The notes: generated by a model from the sequence alone, not told the origin. Numbered from the stretch's first letter, positions 17,170 through 27,080 are shown. The stretch: DNA of 64,000 nucleotides from Haloferax litoreum (GCF_009674605.1 NZ_WKJO01000001.1:2480001-2544000); one strand, 5' to 3'. Numbers and translations: made by a program.

Positions 17170-18930
17170 ATGAGTGAACGCACTGCCGCGACGACCGACG
17201 CAGACGCGTCGTCACAGTCCGACGACGAACCGACCCAGACCGAAGTCACGTCGGGCGCGACCGCCGTCGTCCGCGCGCTCGAAAACGCCGGCGTCGAGAC
17301 GGCGTTCGGCGTGCAGGGTGGAGCAATCATGCCCATCTACGACGCCCTGTACCACTCCGACATCCGTCACGTGACGATGGCCCACGAGCAGGGCGCGGCC
17401 CACGCCGCAGACGCCTACGGCGTCGTTCGCGGTGACCCCGGTGTCTGTCTGGCAACCTCGGGTCCCGGTGCGACGAACCTCGTGACCGGCATCGCCGACG
17501 CCAACATGGACTCCGACGCGATGCTCGCACTCACCGGGCAGGTCCCCTCGGACATGGTCGGGTCCGACGCGTTCCAAGAGACGGACACGACGGGCGTCAC
17601 CGCCCCAATCACGAAGCACAACTACTTCGCTTCGTCTCCCGACACTGTCGGCGACACCGTCGGCGAAGCGTTCGCACTGGCCGCGGAAGGCCGACCCGGC
17701 CCGACACTGGTCGACTTACCGAAGGACACCTCCCTCGGTGAGACTGACCGTGAACCCGGCGACGCACGCCCGCCAGAGACGTGCCGTCCACGGACCGACC
17801 CCGACGACGCACAGGTCGAAGCGGCCGCCCGCGCAATCGAACAAGCAGAGAATCCACTCCTCCTGTTCGGCGGTGGAGTCGTCAAGGGTAATGCGACCGA
17901 CGTCGCCCGGAACTTCGCGACCGAGCACCAGATTCCGGTCGTCACGACGATGCCCGGAATCGGCGCGATGCCGGAAGACGACGAACTCTGTCTCTCGTGG
18001 GCAGGGATGCACGGCACCGGATACGCCAACATGGCTATCACCCACACCGACTGCCTCATCGCTATCGGGACGCGCTTCGACGACCGCTTGACCGGCGGCA
18101 TCGACACCTTCGCGCCCGAAGCGGAAGTCGTCCACGTCGACATCGACCCGGCGGAAATATCGAAAAACATCCACGCAGATTACCCAGTCGTCGGCGACGC
18201 CGGTACCGCCATCGAGCGCATCGGGGCAGAGATGGAACACAGTCCGGACGCCCGCGAATGGCGCGAACAGTGTCTCGTCTGGAAAGACGAGTACCCGATG
18301 GACTACGCGGCACCAGAGGACGAACCCCTGAAACCGCAGTTCGTCGTCGAAGCGCTGGACGAAGCGACCCCAGACGAGACCATCGTCACGAGTGGGGTCG
18401 GCCAACACCAGATGTGGGCCGCCCAGTACTGGACGTTCCGCGAACCGCGCCGGTGGGTCTCTTCGCACGGCCTCGGCACGATGGGGTACGGTCTCCCGGC
18501 CGCCATCGGTGCTCGACTCGCCGCTGACGACGACGAGACTGTCGTCTGCGTCGACGGCGACGCCTCGTTCCTGATGACGATTCAGGAACTGTCCGTCGCC
18601 GTGCGCGAGGACCTCGACATCACCATCGCCATCCTGAACAACGAGTACATCGGGATGGTTCGCCAGTGGCAAGACGCCTTCTTCGAAGGGCGTCGCATGG
18701 CCGCCGGCTACGAGTGGTGTCCGCAGTTCGACAAACTCGCCGAGGCCTTCGGTGCCCGCGGGTGGACTGTGGACTCCTACGACGAGGTTGCAGACGCCAT
18801 CGAAGAGGCACTGGCCTACGACGGTCCGTCGGTCATCGACTTCCACGTCGACCCGGCGGAGAACGTCTACCCGATGGTCTCCTCGGGCGCACCGAATGGA
18901 AAGTTCGCACTCTCGGAGGACCAATTATGA
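17170..18930 (+). CDS. ilvB: Acetolactate synthase large subunit
   Basis: The ThDP- and FAD-dependent catalytic subunit (586 residues) that joins pyruvate with pyruvate or 2-oxobutyrate, the first common step of valine, leucine and isoleucine synthesis. Visible are the acidic N-terminus, FGVQGGAIMPIYDAL, the catalytic Glu in HEQGAAHAADAYG, TSGPGATN, a central FAD domain, and the C-terminal ThDP motif beginning VDGDASF and ending LNNEYIGMV. GGAGG at 17159-17163 is a good Shine-Dalgarno, in keeping with a transcript that starts well upstream. The ATGA overlap with ilvN couples catalytic and regulatory subunits. Length and motifs are complete. Confidence 0.96.
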   Translation: MSERTAATTDADASSQSDDEPTQTEVTSGATAVVRALENAGVETAFGVQGGAIMPIYDALYHSDIRHVTMAHEQGAAHAADAYGVVRGDPGVCLATSGPGATNLVTGIADANMDSDAMLALTGQVPSDMVGSDAFQETDTTGVTAPITKHNYFASSPDTVGDTVGEAFALAAEGRPGPTLVDLPKDTSLGETDREPGDARPPETCRPRTDPDDAQVEAAARAIEQAENPLLLFGGGVVKGNATDVARNFATEHQIPVVTTMPGIGAMPEDDELCLSWAGMHGTGYANMAITHTDCLIAIGTRFDDRLTGGIDTFAPEAEVVHVDIDPAEISKNIHADYPVVGDAGTAIERIGAEMEHSPDAREWREQCLVWKDEYPMDYAAPEDEPLKPQFVVEALDEATPDETIVTSGVGQHQMWAAQYWTFREPRRWVSSHGLGTMGYGLPAAIGARLAADDDETVVCVDGDASFLMTIQELSVAVREDLDITIAILNNEYIGMVRQWQDAFFEGRRMAAGYEWCPQFDKLAEAFGARGWTVDSYDEVADAIEEALAYDGPSVIDFHVDPAENVYPMVSSGAPNGKFALSEDQL

Positions 18931-19583
18931 GTGACAAACAGAAGGGACTGCAAGGGCCCGCACCAGACGAACGACCCCACCCAGCAGGCCGACGCAACTC
19001 GCAAGGTATCCGTATCGACCCCGAAGTGGAGTCAGAACCCGAACGACGCCGCACGGTGCTTTCGGCCATCGTTGAGGACGAACCCGGTGTCCTCTCGCGA
19101 ATCGCCGGCCTCGCCGCACGGCGCCAGTTCAACATCGAGAGTCTCACGGTCGGTCCGACCACCGTCGACGGCCACTCGCGTATCACGATGGTCGTCGAAG
19201 AACCGGACCCCGGCATCGACCAGATAGAAAAGCAGATTGCGAAACTCAAGCCCGTCATCTCCATCGGCGAACTGGACGACGACGCCGTTCGCGCGGAACT
19301 CGTCCTCCTGAAGGTCCGCGGCGAAGACCCCGACAAGGTCCACGCCATCACGAAGATGTACGACGGCACGACCCTCGACGCCGGTCCGGAGACCATCACG
19401 GTCCAACTCACCGGCGACGAGCGGAAGATAGACGACGCCGTGGACGCGTTCCGCCGATTCGGCATCATCGAAATCGCCCGAACCGGCCAGACCGCCCTCG
19501 CCCACGGTGCGAAGAAGACAGTCCCCGGAGAGGAACCCGGAACCTCCGGCGAACCGACGAAACCGACGACAAATACCCAATGA
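18927..19583 (+). CDS. ilvN: Acetolactate synthase small (regulatory) subunit
   Basis: A 218-residue ACT-domain protein that binds the large subunit, raises its activity and confers feedback control by valine-type effectors. After a basic/polar extension of about 45 residues comes the ACT domain ([28 protein letters not shown]), a linking helix, and the C-terminal ferredoxin-like domain ([10 protein letters not shown] ... [10 protein letters not shown]). The last 25 residues are low complexity (Gly, Pro, Thr). ATG overlaps the ilvB stop, and its stop overlaps the ilvC ATG, so subunit ratio is probably set by coupled translation. Confidence 0.95.
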   Translation: MSDKQKGLQGPAPDERPHPAGRRNSQGIRIDPEVESEPERRRTVLSAIVEDEPGVLSRIAGLAARRQFNIESLTVGPTTVDGHSRITMVVEEPDPGIDQIEKQIAKLKPVISIGELDDDAVRAELVLLKVRGEDPDKVHAITKMYDGTTLDAGPETITVQLTGDERKIDDAVDAFRRFGIIEIARTGQTALAHGAKKTVPGEEPGTSGEPTKPTTNTQ

Positions 19584-20623
19584 CCGAACTCAATACAACT
19601 GTATACTACGACGACGACGCAGACCGCTCCCAAATCGACGACAAGACCGTCGCCATCATCGGCTACGGGAGTCAGGGCCACGCCCACGCACAGAACCTCG
19701 CCGACAGCGGCGTCGACGTGGTCGTCGGCCTCCGTGCCGACTCCTCGTCGCGCGCAGCAGCACGCGAAGACGGACTCCGCGTTGCGACGCCCGCCGAGGC
19801 CGCCGCGGAAGCCGACATCGTCTCCATCCTCGTCCCCGACACCGTCCAACCGGCGGTGTTCGAGGAGATTCGAGACGGACTCGAAGACGGCGACACGCTC
19901 CAGTTCGCCCACGGGTTCAACATCCACTACAACCAGATTCGCCCACCGGAGAACGTCGACGTGACGCTCGCCGCGCCGAAGTCCCCCGGCCACCTCGTCC
20001 GCCGGAACTACGAGGCTGGCGAAGGGACCCCCGGCCTCATCGCCGTCTATCAGGACACGACCGGCGAGGCGAAAGAAGAAGCGCTGGCGTACGCCCACGC
20101 AATCGGGTGTACCCGTGCCGGTGTCATCGAGACGACGTTCCAAGAAGAGACCGAGACCGACCTGTTCGGCGAACAGGCCGTCCTCTGTGGCGGTGTCACC
20201 TCGCTCGTCAAGCAGGGGTACGAGACGCTCGTCGACGCGGGCTACTCCCCTGAGATGGCCTACTTCGAGTGCCTGAACGAACTGAAGCTCATCGTCGACC
20301 TGATGTACGAAGATGGACTCGGCGGCATGTGGCACTCCGTCTCCGACACCGCGGAGTTCGGCGGCCTGACCCGTGGTGACCGCATCGTCGACGAACACAG
20401 CCGAGAGCGCATGGAAGAGGTCCTCGAAGAGGTCCAAGACGGCACCTTCGCCCGCGAGTGGATTCTGGAGAATCAGGCGGGTCGCCCGTCGTACACCCAG
20501 CTCAAGGAAGCCGAAGAGAATCACGAAATCGAGCAGGTTGGCGCACCGCTCCGCGAGTTGTTCGCGTGGGGTGACGACGACGCCGACGACACAGAGAAAG
20601 CAGAAGCACCAGCAGACGACTGA
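19580..20623 (+). CDS. ilvC: Ketol-acid reductoisomerase, class I
   Basis: A 347-residue enzyme that isomerises and reduces acetolactate (or acetohydroxybutyrate) with NAD(P)H. The Rossmann motif [13 protein letters not shown] is followed by LRADSSS in the loop that selects the cofactor; the Arg and Ser residues suggest NADPH. Mg-binding residues are in [12 protein letters not shown] and the C-terminal knotted helical domain includes [14 protein letters not shown]. The extreme C-terminus is an acidic tail typical of halophiles. It overlaps ilvN by 4 nt and is followed after 21 nt by a small ORF. Confidence 0.96.
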   Translation: MTELNTTVYYDDDADRSQIDDKTVAIIGYGSQGHAHAQNLADSGVDVVVGLRADSSSRAAAREDGLRVATPAEAAAEADIVSILVPDTVQPAVFEEIRDGLEDGDTLQFAHGFNIHYNQIRPPENVDVTLAAPKSPGHLVRRNYEAGEGTPGLIAVYQDTTGEAKEEALAYAHAIGCTRAGVIETTFQEETETDLFGEQAVLCGGVTSLVKQGYETLVDAGYSPEMAYFECLNELKLIVDLMYEDGLGGMWHSVSDTAEFGGLTRGDRIVDEHSRERMEEVLEEVQDGTFAREWILENQAGRPSYTQLKEAEENHEIEQVGAPLRELFAWGDDDADDTEKAEAPADD

Positions 20624-20644
20624 CCAGCCAGCAGCGCCCCACAC

Positions 20645-20926
20645 ATGACACGAAACGAAACACGAGACGGCACAGCCGAACGAATGGGAGACATCAGCCA
20701 CACGAATCCCTATACGGGAGAGACCTTCACGACGGTCTACGAGCGCGGTCCGGCCGCCACCGACGGCGGCGAAGTGGCCGGCACCACGCCGGAGATGACC
20801 GGCGGGTCCGAGACGATGGAAGACGTCGACCACACCCCGCGCAACGGCGCGGATGCAAGCGAAGTCTGGAAACGCGGCCGCGACGACGGCCCCGCTCGAA
20901 CGGTATCGGGTGACGTAGATGAGTGA
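20645..20926 (+). CDS. Small acidic protein between ilvC and leuC, function unknown
   Basis: A 93-residue hydrophilic protein without recognisable domain. It has [14 protein letters not shown] near residue 15, a Gly/Thr-rich middle, then [23 protein letters not shown] recall a protein of this kind at the same place in related haloarchaea, which suggests selection, but no motif reveals a role. Its last 8 nt overlap the start of leuC, so its translation is probably needed for efficient leuC expression. The unusual richness in Gly, Asp, Glu and Thr suggests disorder; a chaperone or regulator role would be a guess. Confidence 0.75.
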   Translation: MTRNETRDGTAERMGDISHTNPYTGETFTTVYERGPAATDGGEVAGTTPEMTGGSETMEDVDHTPRNGADASEVWKRGRDDGPARTVSGDVDE

Positions 20927-22340
20927 GGGAACGCTCTACGACAAGGTGTGGGAAGAACACACTGTCTCCGAACTCCCGACGGGCCAGACGCAACTGTTCT
21001 GCGGCCTGCACCTCATCCACGAGGTGACGAGTCCGCAGGCCTTCGGGATGCTCCAAGAACGCGACTTAGAAGTCGCGTACCCCGAGCGAACGCACGCGAC
21101 GGTAGACCACATCGTCCCCACGTCGGACCAGTCGCGGCCCTTCCGTGACGACGCCGCCGAAGAGATGATGGCCGAACTCGAACAGAACGTTCGCGACGCG
21201 GGCATCAACTTCTCGGACCCGACCTCTGGCGACCAGGGTATCGTCCACGTCATCGGGCCAGAGCAGGGCCTCACCCAACCCGGCATGACCATCGTCTGTG
21301 GTGACAGCCACACCTCGACCCACGGCGCGTTCGGTGCGCTGGCGTTCGGTATCGGGACGAGCCAGATTCGCGACGTGCTGGCGACCCAGACCGTCGCCAT
21401 GGAGAAGAAGAAGGTTCGAAAAATCGAGGTCACGGGCGAACTCGGCCCGGGCGTCGAAGCGAAGGACGTCGTCCTCGAAATCATCCGTCGCCTCGGAACC
21501 GAAGGCGGCGTCGGCTACGTCTACGAGTACGCCGGCGAGGCCATCGAGAACCTCGAGATGGAAGGGCGGATGAGTATCTGCAACATGTCCATCGAGGGCG
21601 GTGCTCGCGCGGGCTACGTCAACCCAGACGAGACCACCTACGAGTGGCTGAAGCAGACCGATTACTTCCAAGAGAACCCCGAGAAGTTCGACGAACTCAA
21701 GCCGTACTGGGAGTCCGTCCGCTCCGACGAGGACGCCGAGTACGACGACGTCGTCACCATCGACGGGTCGGAACTCGAACCCGTCGTCACGTGGGGTACG
21801 ACACCCGGACAGGGAGTCGGCATCACCCAACCAATTCCGGCCCCCGAAGACCTGCCCGAAGAGAAGCAGGACACCGCTCGGATGGCCCAAGAACACATGG
21901 GCGTCGAACCCGGCGAGACGATGCAGGGCTACAAAATCGACGTGGCGTTCCTCGGGTCGTGTACCAACGCCCGAATGCCCGACCTGCGCCGTGCCGCAGA
22001 AGTCGTCGAGGGCCGGCAGGTCGCCGACAGCGTCCGCGCGATGGTCGTCCCCGGCAGTCAGCGCGTCAAGGCCGCCGCCGAAGCGGAAGGCCTCGACCAG
22101 GTGTTCGAAGAAGCCGGCTTCGAGTGGCGAGAAGCAGGGTGTTCGATGTGTCTCGGCATGAACGAAGACCAGTTAGAGGGCGACGAGGCGTCTGCATCCT
22201 CGTCGAACCGCAACTTCATCGGTCGGCAGGGGTCGAAAGACGGCCGCACCGTCCTGATGAGTCCGCGCATGGTCGCCGCCGCGGCCATCACCGGGGAAGT
22301 GACTGACGTACGCGAACTGAAGGAGGTGAACACGGCATGA
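20919..22340 (+). CDS. leuC: 3-isopropylmalate dehydratase large subunit
   Basis: A 473-residue aconitase-family subunit that, with LeuD, isomerises 2- to 3-isopropylmalate through a 4Fe-4S cluster. The three cluster cysteines are visible in GSCTN and in CSMC, and substrate-binding segments are [18 protein letters not shown] and PGSQRVK. The motif set is complete, so an active dehydratase is expected. The start codon lies inside the preceding small ORF, and the stop overlaps leuD by 4 nt (ATGA). It could also serve citramalate in a pyruvate-derived isoleucine route if the LeuA homologue has that specificity. Confidence 0.95.
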   Translation: MSEGTLYDKVWEEHTVSELPTGQTQLFCGLHLIHEVTSPQAFGMLQERDLEVAYPERTHATVDHIVPTSDQSRPFRDDAAEEMMAELEQNVRDAGINFSDPTSGDQGIVHVIGPEQGLTQPGMTIVCGDSHTSTHGAFGALAFGIGTSQIRDVLATQTVAMEKKKVRKIEVTGELGPGVEAKDVVLEIIRRLGTEGGVGYVYEYAGEAIENLEMEGRMSICNMSIEGGARAGYVNPDETTYEWLKQTDYFQENPEKFDELKPYWESVRSDEDAEYDDVVTIDGSELEPVVTWGTTPGQGVGITQPIPAPEDLPEEKQDTARMAQEHMGVEPGETMQGYKIDVAFLGSCTNARMPDLRRAAEVVEGRQVADSVRAMVVPGSQRVKAAAEAEGLDQVFEEAGFEWREAGCSMCLGMNEDQLEGDEASASSSNRNFIGRQGSKDGRTVLMSPRMVAAAAITGEVTDVRELKEVNTA

Positions 22341-22945
22341 CCGACGAGATTCCAGCGATAGATTCCGCCTCCGGGTCGGGCGTCCCAATCCGTGGGAACG
22401 ACATCGACACGGACCAGATTATCCCGGCGCGGTTCATGAAAGTCGTCACGTTCGACGGCCTCGGTGAGTTCGCGTTCTTCGACCAGCGATACGACGAACA
22501 CGACGAACCCAAAGCCCACCCGATGAACGAGGCGCACTTCCAGGACGCCTCCATCATGGTCGTCAACGCCAACTTCGGGTGTGGGTCGTCGCGCGAACAC
22601 GCCCCACAGGCGCTCATGCGTTGGGGTATCGACGCCATCGTCGGCGAGTCGTTCGCCGAAATCTTCGCCGGCAACTGTCTCGCACTCGGCATCCCGACGG
22701 TCACGGCAGACCACGAGACCATCGTCGAACTCCAGGAGTGGGTCGACGAGAACCCCGACGGCGACATCGACGTCGACGTGGAGAACGAGACGGTCACGTA
22801 CGGAGACACTACCGTAGACGTGACCGTCGACGACGCACAGCGAAAGGCACTCACCGAGGGTGTCTGGGACACGACGGCGCTCATGAAGTCGAACGCCGAC
22901 GCCGTCGCCGAGAAAGCCGCCGCTCTCCCTTACGTCGATGACTGA
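22337..22945 (+). CDS. leuD: 3-isopropylmalate dehydratase small subunit
   Basis: A 202-residue swivel domain partner of LeuC. Diagnostic segments are [14 protein letters not shown] and [15 protein letters not shown], which supply substrate contacts at the interface. Mature length is typical of stand-alone LeuD. It is translationally coupled on both sides: ATGA overlap with leuC and an 8-nt overlap with leuB. Confidence 0.95.
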   Translation: MTDEIPAIDSASGSGVPIRGNDIDTDQIIPARFMKVVTFDGLGEFAFFDQRYDEHDEPKAHPMNEAHFQDASIMVVNANFGCGSSREHAPQALMRWGIDAIVGESFAEIFAGNCLALGIPTVTADHETIVELQEWVDENPDGDIDVDVENETVTYGDTTVDVTVDDAQRKALTEGVWDTTALMKSNADAVAEKAAALPYVDD

Positions 22946-23912
22946 GGAAATCGTCGTCATCCCCGGTGACGGAATCGGGAGCGAAGTCATCCCCGCCGCC
23001 GTCGACGTGCTCGACGCTGTCGGCGACTTCGAGTTCGTCGAAGCCGACGCCGGCGACCACGTGAAGGCGGAGACGGGCGAGGCACTCCCACAGGAGACGT
23101 ACGACCTCGTTGCCGAGTCGGACGCGACCCTGTTCGGCGCGGCGGGCGAGACTGCCGCCGACGTCATCCTCCCGCTTCGAACGGCCGTCGATTCGTTCGT
23201 CAACGTCCGCCCGGCGAAAGCCTACCCCGGTGTGGACGCACTCCGTCCGGAGACAGACCTCGTCTTCCTGCGAGAGAACACCGAGGGCGTCTACTCGGGT
23301 CACGAAGACCGCCTCTCGGACGACCTCTCCACGCTCACGCGCGTGGTGACGACGTCCGCCTCGGAACGACTCGCCGAGTACGCCTGCGACTACGTCGGTG
23401 GCGAAGGCGGCAGTTTCCAGGTCGCCCACAAGGCGAACGTCATGCGCGAGACGGACGGACGCTTCCGCGACGCCGTCGTCTCTGTCGCAGACGAACGCAG
23501 CGTCGAGACCGAAGAAGTCCTGATGGACGCCTTCGCGACGCGTGTCTGTCTCGACCCGACGCAGTTCGACACTATCGTCTGTCCAAACCTCGCGGGCGAC
23601 GTCCTCTCGGACCTCGCCGCCGGTCTCGTCGGCGGACTCGGACTGCTCCCGTCGGCCAACATTGGCCCGGACAGCGCCCTGTTCGAACCGGTTCACGGGT
23701 CTGCCCCCGACATCGCCGGCGAGGGTATCGCAAACCCTGCGGCTACCATCCTCTCGGCCGCCATGCTACTCGACTATCTCGACTACGAGGACGAGGCCGA
23801 GCAGGTTCGTGCGGCAGTCGAAGGCGTCCTCGAAGACGGTCCGCGGACGCCGGACCTCGGCGGCGACGCGTCCACTGAAGACGTGACTGTGGCCATCCTC
23901 GACCGCCTCTAA
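22938..23912 (+). CDS. leuB: 3-isopropylmalate dehydrogenase
   Basis: A 324-residue member of the isocitrate/isopropylmalate dehydrogenase family that oxidises and decarboxylates 3-isopropylmalate with [12 protein letters not shown] at the N-terminus, [20 protein letters not shown], the metal-binding NLAGDVLSD and the nucleotide loop [12 protein letters not shown] are all present. It ends the ilv-leu operon; about 250 bp of non-coding sequence separates it from glpR, so fructose genes are under separate control. Confidence 0.94.
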   Translation: MTEEIVVIPGDGIGSEVIPAAVDVLDAVGDFEFVEADAGDHVKAETGEALPQETYDLVAESDATLFGAAGETAADVILPLRTAVDSFVNVRPAKAYPGVDALRPETDLVFLRENTEGVYSGHEDRLSDDLSTLTRVVTTSASERLAEYACDYVGGEGGSFQVAHKANVMRETDGRFRDAVVSVADERSVETEEVLMDAFATRVCLDPTQFDTIVCPNLAGDVLSDLAAGLVGGLGLLPSANIGPDSALFEPVHGSAPDIAGEGIANPAATILSAAMLLDYLDYEDEAEQVRAAVEGVLEDGPRTPDLGGDASTEDVTVAILDRL

Positions 23913-24061
23913 CCGACCGGTCGCGACTGGTCGCCGACCAGTCTCATCACTCTGCGGTACGCTGCGTACAGTTGTGCCCGACTGTACGATGATTTTCTCC
24001 CGTCTCGCCCCTGCCCAACCACGCCCGACGTGCAGTTCGTCGGTAACCTATTTTCGTTCCT

Positions 24062-24096
24062 GTTCGTCCTCCACCCGGTTTCGAACACATACGAAC
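24062..24096. promoter_or_regulatory. Inverted hexamer repeat upstream of glpR (candidate GlpR operator)
   Basis: GTTCGT at 24062-24067 and its complement ACGAAC at 24091-24096, with a TTCGAA palindrome between (24080-24085). AT-rich CATAAACAATTAA just downstream (24105-24117) could be the TATA region. From memory, GlpR of Haloferax volcanii is reported to recognise an inverted hexameric repeat; whether this is it is inferred. Confidence 0.4.
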
Positions 24097-24162
24097 GGAA
24101 TCCAACATAAACAATTAACACTACTCGTCACCCACTTCCCATCTAACGAGGAATCGTTACAG

Positions 24163-24930
24163 ATGTTACCAGCAGAGCGAAAACGCCGTATCGTCGAACT
24201 CGTCTCCGAGTCCGACGGCCGCTCGGTCGAGGGACTGTCCGAGGACCTCGGGTACTCGAAGGCGACGATACGTCGTGACTTACGCGAACTCGAAGACCGC
24301 GGACTGGTCGAACGGTCACACGGTGGGGCCGTTCCCGTGACCTCCGTCGGCCAAGAGCAGACCTACGGGCAGAAAGAAGTACAGAACCTCGACGCGAAAC
24401 GGGCAATCGCCAAGCGCGCCATCGAGGAACTCGCCGAGGGACAAGTCGTCTTCTTCGACGCGGGGACGACGACGATGGAAGTCGCCCGGACCGTCCCGAA
24501 AGACGGCACGATTCTCGCCGTCACGAACTCGCCACGACTCGCCATCGAACTGAACGACGAGGACAACGAGGTCAAACTCACCGGTGGGACCCTCCGCCGC
24601 CGGACGCGCGCACTCGTCGGTCCAACTGCAGAATCGTTCATGCAACGGACGAACTTCGACGTCCTCTTTCTGGGAACGAACGCACTCGACGTCGAGTCGG
24701 GGCTGACGACGCCGAACGAAGACGAGGCCCGGATGAAAGAACTGATGGTCGAGAAGGCCGCAAAAGTCGTCCTCGTTGCCGACTTTTCCAAACTCGGTCG
24801 CCGGAGTTTCGTCCAGTTCGCAACGCTCGAAGACGTCGACCTGTTCATCACTGACGGCGAACTCGACCCCGAGACGCGCGAGGAGATAGAGAGTGCGGGC
24901 GTCGAAGTCGTCGACGGAGTTTCCCAATGA
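24163..24930 (+). CDS. glpR: DeoR-family repressor of fructose/glycerol catabolism
   Basis: A 255-residue transcription factor. The N-terminal winged helix-turn-helix (residues 1-57: ERKRRIVELV, VEGLSEDLGYSKATIRRDLREL, SHGGA) is typical of DeoR proteins; the rest is the sugar-phosphate sensor fold with FFDAGTTTMEVA, VTNSPRLAI, LTGGTLRRRTRALVG and VLVADFSKLG. In Haloferax volcanii GlpR represses fructose and glucose kinase genes in glycerol. ATG 24163 is chosen because the HTH begins right after it; upstream in-frame residues are unlike the family. An ATGA overlap places it in an operon with pfkB, so it likely regulates itself. Confidence 0.94.
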   Translation: MLPAERKRRIVELVSESDGRSVEGLSEDLGYSKATIRRDLRELEDRGLVERSHGGAVPVTSVGQEQTYGQKEVQNLDAKRAIAKRAIEELAEGQVVFFDAGTTTMEVARTVPKDGTILAVTNSPRLAIELNDEDNEVKLTGGTLRRRTRALVGPTAESFMQRTNFDVLFLGTNALDVESGLTTPNEDEARMKELMVEKAAKVVLVADFSKLGRRSFVQFATLEDVDLFITDGELDPETREEIESAGVEVVDGVSQ

Positions 24931-25844
24931 TTCTCACGATTACACCGAACCCTGCGGTAGACCACACGATTCACTTCGACGAACCACTCGAACCCGGTGT
25001 CGTCCATCGAACCGACGAAGCGGTGTTCACCGCCGGCGGGAAAGGCATCAACGTCGCAAAGTACGTCTCTGCGCTCGACGTCGAGGCGACAGCATCCGGG
25101 TTTCTCGGTGGTCACTTCGGGACGTTCGTTCGTGACCGACTCGACGCGGATGGCGTCCCGAGCGACTTCGTGAACATCGACGACCACACTCGATTGAACA
25201 CGACTGTTCTCGCCGACGACGGCGAGTACAAACTCAACCACAACGGCCCGCACATCACGGACGCCGACGTGGACGAACTCGTCGAGGCGGCACAGGCGAA
25301 CGAACCCGAAACGCTCCTCGTCGGCGGGAGTCTCCCGCGCGGAATGGCGCTCGAATCGGTCGATAGACTCGCCCGGGCGGGTGACTGGCGAACGGCAGTC
25401 GACATGGGCGGGAAGTACCTCGCAGAACTCGACGCCGACTACTTCGTCTGTAAACCCAACCGGTCGGAACTCGCGGAAGCGACTGGGCGAACCGTCGAGA
25501 CGAACGAAGACGCGATTGCGGCGGCAGAAGAACTCCGTGACGGGCAGTTCGAATACGTGCTCGCCTCCCTCGGGGGCGACGGTGCCGTCCTCGTGACCGA
25601 AGACGCAATCCTATCTGCGCCGGCACTCGACGTCGACGTCGTCGATACCGTCGGGGCGGGTGACGCGATTCTGTCTGGATTCCTCGCGGCACTCGAACGC
25701 GGGATGAGCGATTCTGATGCCCTCCGAATGGGGATTCTCACTGCTGCACGTGTCGTCGGCGTCGCCGGAACCCGAGTCCCCCACCTCGAAGACGTGCTCA
25801 CGAACGAGACACACGTCGACGTGAGCACTGTCCGGGCTCGCTGA
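24927..25844 (+). CDS. pfkB: 1-phosphofructokinase (PfkB family)
   Basis: A 305-residue ribokinase-fold enzyme that phosphorylates fructose 1-phosphate, the product of the PTS encoded just downstream, to fructose 1,6-bisphosphate. The N-terminal LTITPNPAVDHTI, GGKGINVAKYVSAL and the C-terminal DTVGAGDAILSGFLA with the catalytic Asp of GAGD are the PfkB signatures; CKPNRSEL is also typical. Coupled by a 4-nt overlap to glpR, and followed by a large inverted repeat before the transporter gene, so expression of kinase and PTS may differ. Confidence 0.93.
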   Translation: MILTITPNPAVDHTIHFDEPLEPGVVHRTDEAVFTAGGKGINVAKYVSALDVEATASGFLGGHFGTFVRDRLDADGVPSDFVNIDDHTRLNTTVLADDGEYKLNHNGPHITDADVDELVEAAQANEPETLLVGGSLPRGMALESVDRLARAGDWRTAVDMGGKYLAELDADYFVCKPNRSELAEATGRTVETNEDAIAAAEELRDGQFEYVLASLGGDGAVLVTEDAILSAPALDVDVVDTVGAGDAILSGFLAALERGMSDSDALRMGILTAARVVGVAGTRVPHLEDVLTNETHVDVSTVRAR

Positions 25845-25845
25845 C

Positions 25846-25906
25846 CTTTCGGATGAATGTTTATTAAGGACTAAAACACTCAGGAACATTCATATTCGAA
25901 AGGGTT
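25846..25906 (+). promoter_or_regulatory. Long inverted repeat plus T-run between pfkB and ptfC
   Basis: Left arm CTTTCGGATGAATGTT (25846-25861), right arm AACATTCATATTCGAAAG (25885-25902): two matching blocks, CTTTCG/CGAAAG and TGAATGTT/AACATTCA, separated by a short bulge. GGGTTTTT follows. It can be read as a transcription terminator or read-through attenuator for glpR-pfkB, or as an operator for ptfC. A TATA-like GATATA lies just downstream (about 25912). Confidence 0.5.
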
Positions 25907-25949
25907 TTTGAAGATATACGTGTAGAAACGATAACGGGGTGGCAACACT

Positions 25950-27080
25950 ATGGCAAACGATGCAGAAGACGCGGTTCGGTCCTACCTCACGTCGGTGAAG
26001 GAGGACCTCATGACAGGGGTATCGTTCATGATTCCGTTCGTGACCATCGGCGGAATCTTTCTGGCACTGGGCTACGCGGTAGCCTCGCTTTCGAACAACG
26101 TACAAGACGTGTTCAGTAGCACTGGCACGGCAGGCTGGTTCCTCGCGCAAATCGGTGTCGCGGGACTTACACTCATGGTCCCGGTTCTCGGGGCGTACAT
26201 CGCGTACGCAATCGCCGACCGTCCGGGCCTGGCACCGGGGTTCATCCTCTCGTACATCATCCAGCAAGGAAACGTCCTGCAGGCGGCAGGTGACGTCATC
26301 GGTCTCCAGGGCGGTTCGGCCGGTGCCGGCTACCTCGGCGCAATCGTGGCTGGGTTCCTCGCCGGTCTCGTCGCTCGCTGGTTCAAGCAACGCAACGTGC
26401 CGGAGTTCGTCGCACCGATGATGCCGGTGCTCCTCATCCCGGTGGCGACCACCGCCGTCTTGACGCCGATTATGCTGTTCGTGCTGGGCGTCCCGATTTC
26501 CATCGCCAACGCTGAACTCACCGCGTTCTTGAGCAACATGCAGGGCGGCAGTCAGGCCATCGTCTTCGGTGCCCTCGTGGGCGCGATGATGGCGTCCGAC
26601 ATGGGCGGCCCAATCAACAAGGTGGCGTACGTGTTCTCGGTCGGCCTCATCTCCGAGGGCGTCACCGCCCCGATGGCCGCCGTGATGATTGCCGGGATGG
26701 TCCCACCAATCGGCCTCGCGCTCTCGAACTTCATCGCACCGCAGAAGTACGCAGAAGAGATGTACGAGAACGCCAAGAGCGGTGTCCTCCTCGGCTTCTC
26801 GTTCATCACCGAGGGTGCGATTCCCTACGCAGCAGCAGACCCCGCACGCGTCATCCCCAGCGTCGTGGCTGGCAGTGCAGTCGCGGGGGCGGCCTCGATG
26901 GCACTCGGCGTGACGATGCCTGCTCCCCACGGCGGCATCTTCGTCGTTCCGCTGTCGAACCAGCCGTTCGCGTTCATCGGCTGTATCCTGCTCGGGTCGC
27001 TCGTGACGGCAGTCATCGCGACGGGCATCAAGCCCGACTTCGAAGTCACGGCGGGTTCGGCACAGAGCAGCGACGACTGA
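25950..27080 (+). CDS. ptfC: Fructose-specific PTS membrane component EIIC
   Basis: A 376-residue polytopic protein, about 9-10 membrane helices, that carries fructose across the membrane for phosphorylation. After a short cytoplasmic start come FMIPFVTIGGIFLALGYA, RPGLAPGFILSYI, GFLAGLVARWFK, SDMGGPINKVAYVFS and the ITEGAIPYAAADP segment, all characteristic of EIIC-Fru. There is no fused EIIB domain; EIIB is the separate ptfB. A GGGGTGG stretch about 8 nt before the ATG can serve as Shine-Dalgarno. It heads the five-gene PTS run ending at 30023. PTS systems are rare in archaea and considered bacterial in origin. Confidence 0.95.
   Translation: MANDAEDAVRSYLTSVKEDLMTGVSFMIPFVTIGGIFLALGYAVASLSNNVQDVFSSTGTAGWFLAQIGVAGLTLMVPVLGAYIAYAIADRPGLAPGFILSYIIQQGNVLQAAGDVIGLQGGSAGAGYLGAIVAGFLAGLVARWFKQRNVPEFVAPMMPVLLIPVATTAVLTPIMLFVLGVPISIANAELTAFLSNMQGGSQAIVFGALVGAMMASDMGGPINKVAYVFSVGLISEGVTAPMAAVMIAGMVPPIGLALSNFIAPQKYAEEMYENAKSGVLLGFSFITEGAIPYAAADPARVIPSVVAGSAVAGAASMALGVTMPAPHGGIFVVPLSNQPFAFIGCILLGSLVTAVIATGIKPDFEVTAGSAQSSDD

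Noticed and set aside
18833-20833. A 666-codon open frame on the minus strand across ilvN and ilvC
   Set aside because: It is antisense to two unmistakable genes and lacks any domain; long antisense frames are expected in high-GC DNA.
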